Below, one piece after another: positions 34,619 to 43,137 of a stretch of DNA of 48,387 nt (positions within the stretch are counted from its first letter, which is position 1; each line of letters starts with the position of its first letter). The DNA comes from Candidatus Heteroclostridium caecigallinarum. GTDB lineage: Bacteria > Bacillota > Clostridia > Christensenellales > CAG-314. The DNA lies in NCBI GenBank assembly GCA_904419725.1, contig CAJFSP010000009.1, positions 1 to 48,387 on the forward strand. Reading direction: 5' to 3'. The notes beneath the pieces are model-generated. The model searched no databases, was not told where the DNA came from, and was given only the letters and a program-made list of their open reading frames with translations. The position numbers were made by a program, and so were the translations under genes.

Positions 34619-35203
34619 TTGAAAAACAATACAGGCGAACAATCCGCCCAGGGAAAACCCCCGGGCAAAAAAGAGGAAGACAAACGAAAAAAGAAAAAAA
34701 ACATGTGGCCGCTCACGGCTCTCGTGATAACGCTGATAGTGTCTTTCACATTCAGTCTGATATCCGAACTTATAATAGGCAATACCGGACTTGTCATTGC
34801 TTACATCCTGGTGTTTGTGATTATTCTCATTAATATCGTAACCGATATGATAGGCACGGCTGTTGCCGCGTGTGATATCGAGCCGTTTCTTTCGATGTCC
34901 GCACGTAAGGTCAAAGGCGGTAAAATGGCTGTTCGGTTTGTTAAAAACGCCGAAAAAGTGTCAAATATATGCTGCGACGTCATAGGCGATATCTGCGGCA
35001 TCATAAGCGGCGCAGCCAGCGCCGCGATTCTGGCAAAACAGTTTGTCGACGGCACGTCTATTTTTATAAGCGTGCTTTTCAGCGCGATTATAGCGGCGCT
35101 GACGGTGTCGGGGAAGGCGCTGGGCAAATCGTACGCCATGAATAACTCGAATAAAATAATTTTTATGGTTGCCAAAACTCTGTCGGTTTTCAAAAAAAAT
35201 TAA
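34619..35203 (+). CDS. oapA: OLE-associated membrane protein OapA
   Basis: A protein of about 194 residues directly after the OLE-type RNA and 3 nt before dxs, the position of OapA. The N-terminus (residues 1-29) is hydrophilic and ends in a very basic run (KKEEDKRKKKKN), well suited to RNA contact. Hydrophobic helices follow (LTALVITLIVSFTFSLI, LVIAYILVFVIILINIV, then one or two more). A DxxxD motif occurs in CCDVIGDICG, and an earlier acidic pair brackets DMIGTAVAACD. I choose TTG 34619 because GAGGT lies at 34606-34610 with an 8-nt spacer; an in-frame TTG at 34604 overlaps that site. Assignment is by context and topology. Confidence 0.82.
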   Translation: MKNNTGEQSAQGKPPGKKEEDKRKKKKNMWPLTALVITLIVSFTFSLISELIIGNTGLVIAYILVFVIILINIVTDMIGTAVAACDIEPFLSMSARKVKGGKMAVRFVKNAEKVSNICCDVIGDICGIISGAASAAILAKQFVDGTSIFISVLFSAIIAALTVSGKALGKSYAMNNSNKIIFMVAKTLSVFKKN

Positions 35204-35206
35204 AGT

Positions 35207-37012
35207 ATGTATCTTGAAAAAATAAACGCTCCCGGCGACTTGAAAAAACTCAGTGTAAAAGAATTGGAGGTGCTCTGCGATGAAATCAGGCGATATCTGA
35301 TAGATGTCGTGTCTGAAACAGGCGGGCACCTTGCTTCTAACCTGGGGGTTGTCGAACTCTCGGTGGCTTTGCATTACGTTTTTGACGAAAAAGACAAAAT
35401 TTTGTGGGATGTCGGGCATCAGAGTTATGTACACAAGATACTCACGGGCAGAAAAGACGGCATGAAAACACTCAGGCAGGCGGGCGGCGTCAGCGGTTTT
35501 ACAAACGCCAAGGAAAGTCCGGCCGACGCGTTTACGTCGGGGCACGCCAGCGCCTCGCTCTCCGCGGCTCTCGGCATCTGTAAAGCGAGGGATATTGAGG
35601 GGCTTGACTTCAACGTTGTGTCGGTTATCGGCGACGGCGCTCTTACCGGCGGCATGGCGTACGAAGCGCTCAACAACATCGACGGCGAAGAAATGCTCGT
35701 CGTGCTGAACGACAACGATATGTCGATTTCCAAAAACGTCGGCGGGGTTTCGCTGACATTGTCACGGCTGCGGCTGGCGAAAGGGTACAACAATTTCAAA
35801 TACGGGCTTACAAAGTTTTTTTCGGCGATACCGCTGATAGGCAGGTTTCTGGTAAAATTCTGCCGTGCCGTAAAAAACTTTTTCAAATCATTGTTCGGCG
35901 GCAATACGTTTTTTTCTAATTTCGGCGTCAAATATATCGGGGCGGTCGACGGAAACAATGTCAAAAAACTGGTGAAAATTCTCGGCGTAATCAAAAAGGA
36001 TTTGTCCAGACCGATACTGCTGCACGTCGTCACGAAAAAAGGCAAAGGATACGCTCCCGCCGAAAACGACCCCGTCAGATACCACGGCGTTCCGCCTAAA
36101 AACGCCGTGGCGGCAAAATATTCTTTTTCCGACGCGTTGGGCGAGTGTCTCAGCCGCGCCGCCGAAAAAAACGACAAAATATGCGCCGTGTGCGCCGCGA
36201 TGCCCGACGGCACGGGGCTTGACGCATTCGCCGCCCGGTATCCCGAAAGATTTTTTGACGTCGGTATTGCGGAGGAACATGCCGTCACGTTTGCCGCGGG
36301 GCTTGCGAAAAGCGGCATGAAACCTTTTGTCGCCGTATATTCGACGTTCGCGCAAAGGGCGTATGACCAGATTTTGCACGACGTCTGCATCGACGGCCTG
36401 CCAGTTACTTTGTGTCTTGACAGAGCGGGGCTTGTCGGTATGGACGGCGCGACGCATCAGGGACTGTTCGATTTAAGCTATCTTTCTTCTTTGCCGAATA
36501 TGACGGTAATCGCGCCGAAAGACGTGTCGCAGATGAAAGAGGCGCTGCGTTTCGCCATGACATTCGACGGTCCGCTCGCCATACGGTACCCGAAAGAATG
36601 CCACTTCGACGAACCTTGCGGCGCGATAGAGTTCGGCAAATGGCAGTATATTTTCGGCGGGAACAAAGACATAAGCGTTTTTGTTTCGGGGCCGAATATG
36701 CTCGCCGTCGCCCGCGACGCGGCTGAGCGGTTCGGCGTGGAATTCAACCTGATAAACACGCTTTTTATAAAACCGTGCGATACCGACATGCTGGCGGGCA
36801 GGTTGAAAGACAGGCTGTGGGTCACCCTTGAAGAAAACCAGAAACAGGGCGGTATTGGCGAAACCATCGCCGCTTATTCCGCCGAAAACGGCGGACCGCG
36901 CGTAATAATCATGGCGGTCGAAGATAAATTCGTGCCGCATATGACGATTCCGGAACAACTTGAGTCGTGCGGACTGACGGCGGAAAACCTGATAAAAAAT
37001 ATTTGCGGATGA
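35207..37012 (+). CDS. dxs: 1-deoxy-D-xylulose 5-phosphate synthase
   Basis: A 601-residue thiamine-diphosphate enzyme and the first step of the MEP pathway. GHQSYVHKILTGRKDG, GDGALTGGMAYEALNN (ThDP/Mg site) and DVGIAEEHAVTFAAG are diagnostic. The C-terminal transketolase domain ends normally. The start ATG lies 3 nt after oapA. Its stop codon is within a terminator stem at 37008-37036. It supplies Dxr, IspG, IspA and UppS in this window. Confidence 0.96.
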   Translation: MYLEKINAPGDLKKLSVKELEVLCDEIRRYLIDVVSETGGHLASNLGVVELSVALHYVFDEKDKILWDVGHQSYVHKILTGRKDGMKTLRQAGGVSGFTNAKESPADAFTSGHASASLSAALGICKARDIEGLDFNVVSVIGDGALTGGMAYEALNNIDGEEMLVVLNDNDMSISKNVGGVSLTLSRLRLAKGYNNFKYGLTKFFSAIPLIGRFLVKFCRAVKNFFKSLFGGNTFFSNFGVKYIGAVDGNNVKKLVKILGVIKKDLSRPILLHVVTKKGKGYAPAENDPVRYHGVPPKNAVAAKYSFSDALGECLSRAAEKNDKICAVCAAMPDGTGLDAFAARYPERFFDVGIAEEHAVTFAAGLAKSGMKPFVAVYSTFAQRAYDQILHDVCIDGLPVTLCLDRAGLVGMDGATHQGLFDLSYLSSLPNMTVIAPKDVSQMKEALRFAMTFDGPLAIRYPKECHFDEPCGAIEFGKWQYIFGGNKDISVFVSGPNMLAVARDAAERFGVEFNLINTLFIKPCDTDMLAGRLKDRLWVTLEENQKQGGIGETIAAYSAENGGPRVIIMAVEDKFVPHMTIPEQLESCGLTAENLIKNICG

Positions 37013-37036
37013 GAGAAAAATCTCTCATCTTTTTTT
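37008..37036 (+). terminator. Intrinsic terminator at the end of dxs
   Basis: A 9-bp stem (37008-37016 with 37021-37029), an AAAA loop and seven or more T. The dxs TGA is part of the 5' arm. Confidence 0.92.
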
Positions 37037-37047
37037 GTTTATTTTTA

Positions 37048-37076
37048 TTGTATAAATATTAGGTTTAATGTATAAT
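37048..37076 (+). promoter_or_regulatory. Sigma-A promoter of nadK-argR-recN
   Basis: TTGTAT at 37048-37053, a 17-nt spacer and TATAAT at 37071-37076. It follows the dxs terminator and precedes the nadK ATG by 22 nt. Confidence 0.8.
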
Positions 37077-37097
37077 TACTTATCGGAGGAGAAGTAA

Positions 37098-37910
37098 ATG
37101 CGTCTCGGTATTTATACTAACAGAAGTAAGGACGAAAAACTGCAAAAAGCCGAAGCGCTTGCCGGCGAGTGCGCCGCCAAAGGGTTTGATTACAGAATTC
37201 TGTCTGACATGTCAAATCTGGAAGGGCTTGATATCTTGGTGGTGATAGGCGGCGACGGCACTATTCTGAACATTTGCGGCGACGCCGCGAGAGCCGGCGT
37301 GCCGATACTTTCGGTTAACAACGGCAGAATGGGGTTTCTTACCGAAATCGAGTTGTTTGAGTTTTCCGCCGCGTTGGGAAATATTTCGGCGGGCAAATTC
37401 GAAACGGAAGAGAGAATGATGATGGATGTCGTCATCGACGGAAAAACCTTTGTTTCGCTCAATGAAATTCTCGTGGTGAGAGAAAAGCGCAACAGCATCA
37501 GCAGAATAGATGTGAGGTGCGGCGGCGAACTCATCGACACATACGAGGGCGACGGCGTTATTGTATCCACGCCGACCGGTTCTACGGGGTATTCGCTGTC
37601 TTCTGGCGGGCCGATTCTCAGCCCGAAAATCAAGGCGTTTGTACTGACGCCGCTTTGCGTGCATTCTCTGGTAAACAGACCGTGGGTTTTTTCCGACGCC
37701 GAAAGCCTGGAAATTGAAGTCCAGAGCCGCGACGACGATAATTCGGCGTATATCGACGGCAGGGAAGTCGCCGTAAATCTCAAAAAGGGCGCAAAAATCA
37801 TCGTCAGGAAGTCCGAGCTCACGGTTAATTTCGTAAGAGTCGGTAAACAGAGTTTTTACGGAAAAATGTACCGTAAATTGGTGCAGTGGAACAATTTCAA
37901 AAAGGGGTGA
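37098..37910 (+). CDS. nadK: NAD kinase
   Basis: A 270-residue enzyme that phosphorylates NAD to NADP. The catalytic GGDGTILN and the GRMGFLTE and TPTGSTGYSLSSGGPI motifs are present. The ATG is preceded by a strong GGAGGAG site. argR follows by 3 nt, and this nadK-argR-recN order is widespread in Firmicutes. Confidence 0.96.
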   Translation: MRLGIYTNRSKDEKLQKAEALAGECAAKGFDYRILSDMSNLEGLDILVVIGGDGTILNICGDAARAGVPILSVNNGRMGFLTEIELFEFSAALGNISAGKFETEERMMMDVVIDGKTFVSLNEILVVREKRNSISRIDVRCGGELIDTYEGDGVIVSTPTGSTGYSLSSGGPILSPKIKAFVLTPLCVHSLVNRPWVFSDAESLEIEVQSRDDDNSAYIDGREVAVNLKKGAKIIVRKSELTVNFVRVGKQSFYGKMYRKLVQWNNFKKG

Positions 37911-37913
37911 CAC

Positions 37914-38366
37914 ATGTCCAGAAGCACAAGACAGTCCAAAATTTTGGACATAATAGCCGGAAAAGACGTCGAAACCCAGGAAGAACTTGTTGCCGAACTC
38001 GCCGCCTGCGGAATATCCGTTACACAGGCGACGATTTCGCGCGATATCAAAGAACTGGGTCTTGTTAAAACGCTTTCCGCAAACAACAAGTACAAGTACA
38101 CTTCGGTAAAATCAAGCGACATTAAAATATCCGAAAAACTGCTCAATGTTTTTAGGGAAGCGGTCATTACAATAGCGTCGGCAAACAATCTTGTCATAGT
38201 AAAAACTCTCAGCGGCAGCGCGAACGCGGTCGGCATGGTCATTGACCAGATGCATTTCAACGAGATGTTCGGGAGCGTCGCGGGAGACGACACACTGCTT
38301 ATAATCGCCAAGTCCAATGACGAAGCGTTTATCCTGAAACAGAAACTTACGGGTATAGTGGAATAA
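37914..38366 (+). CDS. argR: Arginine repressor ArgR/AhrC
   Basis: A 150-residue regulator with an N-terminal winged helix (TRQSKILDIIAGKDVETQEELVAEL, VTQATISRDIKELGLVK) and a C-terminal arginine-binding hexamer domain (VIVKTLSGSANAVGMVIDQ, IAGDDTLLII-type segment). It senses arginine and represses its synthesis genes; none of those genes is in this window. Confidence 0.94.
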   Translation: MSRSTRQSKILDIIAGKDVETQEELVAELAACGISVTQATISRDIKELGLVKTLSANNKYKYTSVKSSDIKISEKLLNVFREAVITIASANNLVIVKTLSGSANAVGMVIDQMHFNEMFGSVAGDDTLLIIAKSNDEAFILKQKLTGIVE

Positions 38367-38370
38367 CTTT

Positions 38371-40062
38371 ATGCTTAAAAGTCTGTATATACGCAATGTC
38401 GCGTTGATAAGCGAAACATCGATAGAATTCACGCGCGGGCTCAATGTTCTCAGCGGCGAAACCGGCGCGGGAAAATCAATAATAATCGATTCGCTGGCTT
38501 TCGCGCTCGGCGAAAGGGCGGACAAGTCGTTAATAAAATCCGGCGAAGAGTCGGCGTTTGTCGAAGCGGTTTTTTCCGTTCCGGAAAAGGACAACGTTTT
38601 TGAGCAAAACGGTTACGAGTCCGACGACGGGCTTTACGTCGTGGCGAGAACGATGTCTGTGAGCGGGAAAAACGAAATCCGCATCAACGGAAGGGTGACG
38701 CCGCAAGGCGTCTTAAAACGGATTTCAGCGGCGCTGGTGGATATATTCAGCCAGAATCAGCATACATACCTGCTGAAACCTGAAAATCATCTGCATATTC
38801 TCGACGGTTTCAGGCATGACCCGTCGCTCAGCGAAAGTGTGGCGTCGCTCAGCGCGGCGCTTGATGAAATAAACGCGGGACTCGGTAAATTCGGCATGGA
38901 TGACAGCCAGCGCGAGCGCATGCTGGATATGCTTAATTATCAGATACGCGAAATAGAGTCGGCCGAGTTTTATATCGGCGAAGACGATGAATTGCAGCAG
39001 CTCAGAAAAAAAGGGCAAAACGCCGAAAAAATTTCGTACGCTTTGTCGTCGGCGATAAGACTGCTTGACGGCGACGGCGGCGCTCTCTGTGCTGTGGGCG
39101 ACGCCGCTTCGGCTATGGCTTCGGTAAGCGGTCTGGATAATGAGTATGAAGATATAAGACGCCGTCTTGAATCGACGGAATATGAGCTGCGCGATTTGGC
39201 GGACACGCTGGACGGCCTGGCGTCATCTTTGAGTTTTGACAGTTTTGAGCAGGACAGAATTGAGACGCGCCTGGATAAACTCAAACTTCTCAAAAAGAAA
39301 TACGGCGGAAGTCTGCAGGCGGTAAGCGAATTTTTGGCTGAAGCGAAAGCCAAAGCCGACGAGATTACCGGAAGCGATAAAATCATCGAAAAGCTTAAAA
39401 AAGAAAAGGAAGCGGTTCTTGATAAACTGTACGGCGCGGCATACGGATTGTCGGCGTTCAGGCGCGAAGCCGCAGTGGTTTTCAGCGGCAAAATTATGAG
39501 CGAACTGAATGACCTTGGCATGAAAAATACTTCCTTTGAAGTGCGCTTCGGTGAAATTCCGCCGAGAGAACGGTTTGACGGCTGCGACAAAAACGGTTTT
39601 GATACCGCTGAGTTTTATTTTTCCGCAAACAAAGGCGAGCCTTCAAAACCTTTGGCTAAAATCATCAGCGGCGGTGAAATGAGTCGTTTTATGCTGGCGT
39701 TAAAAAACATAACGGCTTCAATCGAGAAAATTCCCACAATGGTTTTTGATGAAATCGACAGCGGCATAAGCGGAAAAATCGCCGAGGTGGTCGCAAAAAA
39801 ACTCGCCAGGGTGTCAAGCGATTATCAGTGTCTCGTGATTACGCACCTTCCGCAAATCGCGGCGATGTCCGACGAACATCTGCTTATACAAAAAACCGTT
39901 AACGGCGAAAAGACAGTTACTTCCGTCACGGCGCTCGATGAGAACGGAAAGATAAAAGAAATAGGACGTCTTGTCGCCGGTGGAATCGGCGATTACGGCG
40001 AACTTCACGCCAAGGACCTGGTGAAATGGGCGGATGATTACAAAGAAAGCGTAAGAAAATAA
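38371..40062 (+). CDS. recN: DNA repair ATPase RecN
   Basis: A 563-residue SMC-like repair protein. The Walker A GETGAGKSIIID lies near residues 30-41. Two coiled-coil arms fill the middle, and the C-terminal half-ATPase has KIISGGEMSRFMLALK and VFDEIDSGISGKIAE. It acts early at double-strand breaks. It follows argR by 4 nt and ends at a strong terminator. Confidence 0.96.
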   Translation: MLKSLYIRNVALISETSIEFTRGLNVLSGETGAGKSIIIDSLAFALGERADKSLIKSGEESAFVEAVFSVPEKDNVFEQNGYESDDGLYVVARTMSVSGKNEIRINGRVTPQGVLKRISAALVDIFSQNQHTYLLKPENHLHILDGFRHDPSLSESVASLSAALDEINAGLGKFGMDDSQRERMLDMLNYQIREIESAEFYIGEDDELQQLRKKGQNAEKISYALSSAIRLLDGDGGALCAVGDAASAMASVSGLDNEYEDIRRRLESTEYELRDLADTLDGLASSLSFDSFEQDRIETRLDKLKLLKKKYGGSLQAVSEFLAEAKAKADEITGSDKIIEKLKKEKEAVLDKLYGAAYGLSAFRREAAVVFSGKIMSELNDLGMKNTSFEVRFGEIPPRERFDGCDKNGFDTAEFYFSANKGEPSKPLAKIISGGEMSRFMLALKNITASIEKIPTMVFDEIDSGISGKIAEVVAKKLARVSSDYQCLVITHLPQIAAMSDEHLLIQKTVNGEKTVTSVTALDENGKIKEIGRLVAGGIGDYGELHAKDLVKWADDYKESVRK

Positions 40063-40086
40063 ACGGCGGCGTCGGCCGCCGTTTTT
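40061..40086 (+). terminator. Intrinsic terminator after recN
   Basis: A 10-bp GC-rich stem (40061-40070 with 40075-40084), a GTCG loop and a T run, overlapping the recN stop codon. Confidence 0.92.
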
Positions 40087-40115
40087 GCATAATGAGCGAA
40101 AAACGCCTCAAACTA
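40087..40115 (+). promoter_or_regulatory. Possible sigma-F/G promoter of spoIVB
   Basis: GCATA at 40087-40091 and CAAACTA at 40109-40115 with a 17-nt spacer resemble the forespore pattern (GCATA, then CATACTA-like). B. subtilis spoIVB is transcribed by forespore sigma factors, which supports the reading. Confidence 0.5.
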
Positions 40116-40128
40116 ATCTTGTATTGAG

Positions 40129-41199
40129 GTGAAAATGAAAAAAATCAAATTCGTTTTATTTTTTTGCGCGTTTTTGCTGCTTTTCGCCGCGGCGCCGGCA
40201 AGCGCGTCCGCTTTGATGGCGAGAGCGGATATTTTTGACGACATAGCGGGCATGTTTGTGCCGAAATCACAGACGGAAGAACTCGGCGACGTTATTTTGG
40301 GCGGCGTTCCTATTGGAATAAGCCTTGACAACGACGGTATCGAAGTTTTGGGGTTTACGGAAATAATCACCGATGACGGCGCCGTGTGTCCCGCTGAAAA
40401 CAGCGGCCTCAGGGTGGGCGATAAAATCGTGGAGGTAGACGGCGAAAAATCGTTAAAAATCCAAAAACTCAAAGAAGCGTGCGGCGACGGCGGTGAGATT
40501 TCGCTTTCATATGACCGCGGCGGAAAGACCTATGAAACGGAAGTTACGCCGCGCAAAGACGTTTTGACGGGCGAATATAAACTCGGGCTTTGGGTGAAAG
40601 ATGTCAGCAACGGAATCGGTACGTTGACTTTCGTTAAAAACGGTAAGTATTTCGGAGCGCTCGGACATCCGATAACGTCAAAAGACGGAGATATCGTTGA
40701 AATCACCGGCGGAAAAGTTCATGATTGCGTTATCCTTGGCGTCGAAAAGGGGGTTAAAGGCGCGGCGGGGCAGTTGAAAGGCGTTTTCTCTAACGCGTCA
40801 GCTTTAGGTACGATAGCGAAAAACAATAAATTCGGCGTATACGGCAAATTTGATTCATATCCGTCGGGGCTGGACGTCGGCAAATTGATTCCTGTAGCTG
40901 ATATCGGCGATGTCAGACCCGGAAAAGCGGAAATATATTCCACAATAAAAGGCGAAACGCCTGAATGCTATGAAATAGAAATAGTCAAGGTCACAGGCCA
41001 GTCACAAAAAGATGACAAAGGGCTTGTGGTACGTGTAATCGACTCACGTTTGCTCGATGAAACGGGCGGTATCGTGCAGGGTATGAGCGGCAGCCCGATT
41101 GTGCAAAACGGCAAACTTGTCGGCGCGGTCACGCATGTATTCATTAACGACCCGACAAGGGGGTTCGGAATGTTCGCGAAATGGATGCTGACCGAATAA
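40129..41199 (+). CDS. spoIVB: SpoIVB forespore signalling serine protease
   Basis: A 356-residue protein with an N-terminal signal anchor (FVLFFCAFLLLFAAAPASASA), a PDZ domain at about residues 80-140 (AENSGLRVGDKIVEVDGEKS) and an S55 peptidase domain. The catalytic triad is readable as H178 (ALGHPI), D303 (VIDSRLL) and S318 (QGMSGSPI). SpoIVB is secreted from the forespore and triggers pro-sigma-K processing in the mother cell. GAGGTGAAA precedes the ATG. In most relatives spo0A follows; here a different gene does. Confidence 0.94.
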   Translation: MKMKKIKFVLFFCAFLLLFAAAPASASALMARADIFDDIAGMFVPKSQTEELGDVILGGVPIGISLDNDGIEVLGFTEIITDDGAVCPAENSGLRVGDKIVEVDGEKSLKIQKLKEACGDGGEISLSYDRGGKTYETEVTPRKDVLTGEYKLGLWVKDVSNGIGTLTFVKNGKYFGALGHPITSKDGDIVEITGGKVHDCVILGVEKGVKGAAGQLKGVFSNASALGTIAKNNKFGVYGKFDSYPSGLDVGKLIPVADIGDVRPGKAEIYSTIKGETPECYEIEIVKVTGQSQKDDKGLVVRVIDSRLLDETGGIVQGMSGSPIVQNGKLVGAVTHVFINDPTRGFGMFAKWMLTE

Positions 41200-41222
41200 T
41201 TTCGGCTATAAAAGGCGTGAAT

Positions 41223-41840
41223 ATGTGTTTCCGTCGCGGCATAAAATATCTTATGCTGTCGAACTTATTAAATACCATCTGTTGCTGCGCGGGCGATACT
41301 TTGCGCTGTGTCAGAAAAAATTTTTGGGTCGCGGTGTCTTATCTTGCGGCCTTTTTGCTTGGCGTCCTCCTCGGTTTGTTTTTTTTCGGAAACGACGGTT
41401 CGCTGTTTTTCGGCGGGACGGTGACGTGGTTTATCGACTTGTTTTACATCGGGTCGTTTTTCGGTGCTTTTTTTCGTTTTTTGCTCACGCTGCTTGTCTT
41501 CTCGGCGTTGTTTATGCTGCTTTCGCAGAACAGATATGCCTTTTTTATCGGTTATCTGTGCCTGATAATCAGGGGATACGCCTTTGTCTGCGCTGCAAAA
41601 CTGCTGGTAGAATCGTTCTTTTTGGTGGCTCTTATATTTGTTGTTTTGGCGTTTTTATTGCAGCAAATCGCTCTTATCTATCAATTATCGGCAATTTCAT
41701 CATACTATTTCTGTAATAATATTTCACTAAAAACAGATTTTTGTGTTTTGGCCGTGTTTTTCTTGTTGCAGTGCGTGGTTTTCGCTTTGGCGGAATGCCT
41801 TATAATTTTTGTGTTCATAATGCCTCTTTTGTCTGTATAA
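41223..41840 (+). CDS. Multi-pass membrane protein of unknown function after spoIVB
   Basis: A very hydrophobic protein of about 205 residues with five or six predicted membrane helices. The N-terminus (MCFRRGIKYLMLSNLL) is basic, and LSQNRYAFFIGYLCLIIRGYAF lies mid-protein. It is unusually rich in Phe and Cys. I start at ATG 41223 (AAAGGCG upstream) rather than the in-frame ATG 41181, which lies inside spoIVB. I considered SpoIIM because of the dacF neighbour but do not see that family's conserved motifs. The position between two forespore genes suggests a sporulation role; this is inference only. Confidence 0.75.
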   Translation: MCFRRGIKYLMLSNLLNTICCCAGDTLRCVRKNFWVAVSYLAAFLLGVLLGLFFFGNDGSLFFGGTVTWFIDLFYIGSFFGAFFRFLLTLLVFSALFMLLSQNRYAFFIGYLCLIIRGYAFVCAAKLLVESFFLVALIFVVLAFLLQQIALIYQLSAISSYYFCNNISLKTDFCVLAVFFLLQCVVFALAECLIIFVFIMPLLSV

Positions 41841-41841
41841 T
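41814..41841 (+). promoter_or_regulatory. Possible promoter of dacF
   Basis: TATAAT at 41836-41841 at the 3' end of the membrane-protein gene, with TTCATAA at 41814-41820 fifteen nt upstream. The pair could serve forespore sigma-F/G, which control dacF in B. subtilis, or be a weak vegetative promoter. Confidence 0.35.
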
Positions 41842-41879
41842 CAACGCTTTTCATGCGGACACTAAACAAGAGGTGAAAT

Positions 41880-43016
41880 ATGAAAAAACGATTATTGTTG
41901 TCTGTCGCCTGCTTGTTGGCGGTATTCGCCTTTTGCGGGCAGACAAAAGCCTACGCAGTCGAACTTGAAATTAAATCCAAAGAAGCGGTGCTTGTATCGG
42001 CCGACAGCGGCGAAGTGCTGTTTGAGCATAACGCCGACGAAAAACGTCCGATTGCCAGCATGGTTAAAATAATGACGCTGCTGCTTTGTTTCGAAAACGC
42101 CGATTCGGGAAAGTTTTCTTTTGACGACATGATAACCGTCAGCCAGAGGGCAGCGTCAATGGGCGGCTCGCAGGCGTTTTTGGACGCGGGCAGCGCTTAC
42201 ATGGCGGAAGATCTTGTCAAAAGCATAGTCATCGCCTCGGCAAATGACAGCTGTGTGGCGATGGCCGAGCATATCGGCGGCAGCGTGGAGGGATTTGTCA
42301 ATCTAATGAACAAGCGCGCCGACGAACTTGGCATGCAAGACACGGTATTCGTCAACTGCACGGGGCTGCCTGCCGCCGGACAGTTTTCCACCGCCAAAGA
42401 CGTAAGCAAAATGTTTCGGGAGCTTATCGGCCACAAGAAATACTTTGAGTATTCCGGCGTATGGATGGAAGATTTTCAGCATCCTGGCGGCAGAGTCACC
42501 GGGCTGACAAACACCAACAAGCTCATCAGACAATATAACGGATGCGACGGCGGAAAAACAGGTTATACTTCCGAAGCGATGCATTGTCTCGCCGCCACGG
42601 CGAAGCGCGGCGACATGCGTCTGATTTCCGTTGTTGTCGGCGGCCCTGACAGCAAAACACGGTTTGACGAAAATAAAAAACTTTTTGATTACGGTTTTGC
42701 CAATTATGAATCGAAAGTATTTGTGAAATCCGGCGAGGCAGTCGGTGAAGCCGCCGTTACGGGCGGCAAAAAGGACGGCGTTGCCGCCGTTGCGGAAAAG
42801 GATTTGCTTGTATTCGGCAAAAAAGGCGAAATTTCGGGCGAAGTTCGGATTTCGTGCGATAAAGTTAAAGCGCCTGTCAGAAAGGGAGATGCGATAGGCA
42901 AGGCGTATGTAATATCAGACGGCGAAACAATAGCCGAAATAAATCTTCTCGCGGCGGAAAACGTGGAAAAAGCCACTCTTGCTGACATTATATTCAAAAT
43001 AGCTGAAAACTGGTAA
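41880..43016 (+). CDS. dacF: D-alanyl-D-alanine carboxypeptidase DacF
   Basis: A 378-residue low-molecular-weight penicillin-binding protein. A signal peptide (residues about 1-26, with AYA before the cut) is followed by the active-site S60-M-V-K63, S120-A-N122 and K226-T-G228 motifs. A C-terminal beta domain (residues about 285-378) is present. It trims peptidoglycan pentapeptides. The spoIVB neighbourhood supports a DacF-like role in spore cortex crosslinking. AGAGGTGAA precedes the ATG and a terminator follows. Confidence 0.92.
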   Translation: MKKRLLLSVACLLAVFAFCGQTKAYAVELEIKSKEAVLVSADSGEVLFEHNADEKRPIASMVKIMTLLLCFENADSGKFSFDDMITVSQRAASMGGSQAFLDAGSAYMAEDLVKSIVIASANDSCVAMAEHIGGSVEGFVNLMNKRADELGMQDTVFVNCTGLPAAGQFSTAKDVSKMFRELIGHKKYFEYSGVWMEDFQHPGGRVTGLTNTNKLIRQYNGCDGGKTGYTSEAMHCLAATAKRGDMRLISVVVGGPDSKTRFDENKKLFDYGFANYESKVFVKSGEAVGEAAVTGGKKDGVAAVAEKDLLVFGKKGEISGEVRISCDKVKAPVRKGDAIGKAYVISDGETIAEINLLAAENVEKATLADIIFKIAENW

Positions 43017-43042
43017 AATTCAAAAACCGGTAAGAGAAGCGG

Positions 43043-43068
43043 AGGCGGGATAATATCCCGCCTTTTTT
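43043..43068 (+). terminator. Intrinsic terminator after dacF
   Basis: A 9-bp stem (43043-43051 with 43055-43063), an AAT loop and six T. Confidence 0.92.
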
Positions 43069-43097
43069 CCGAAAGCGTTTTTATCTGCGTTTTTATA

Positions 43098-43106
43098 TGT
43101 TATACT
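43098..43106 (+). promoter_or_regulatory. -10 region of the decayed lysR gene
   Basis: TATACT at 43101-43106 with TGT before it (extended -10). The -35 region is only T-rich. It precedes the lysR ribosome site (GGAGG at 43127-43131). Confidence 0.45.
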
Positions 43107-43137
43107 TACGTTAACGGCGACGCCGGCGGAGGTTTAC

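Noticed and set aside
41181..41840. SpoIIM as the identity of the membrane protein before dacF
   Set aside because: Position is suggestive, but I could not find conserved SpoIIM motifs in its helices.
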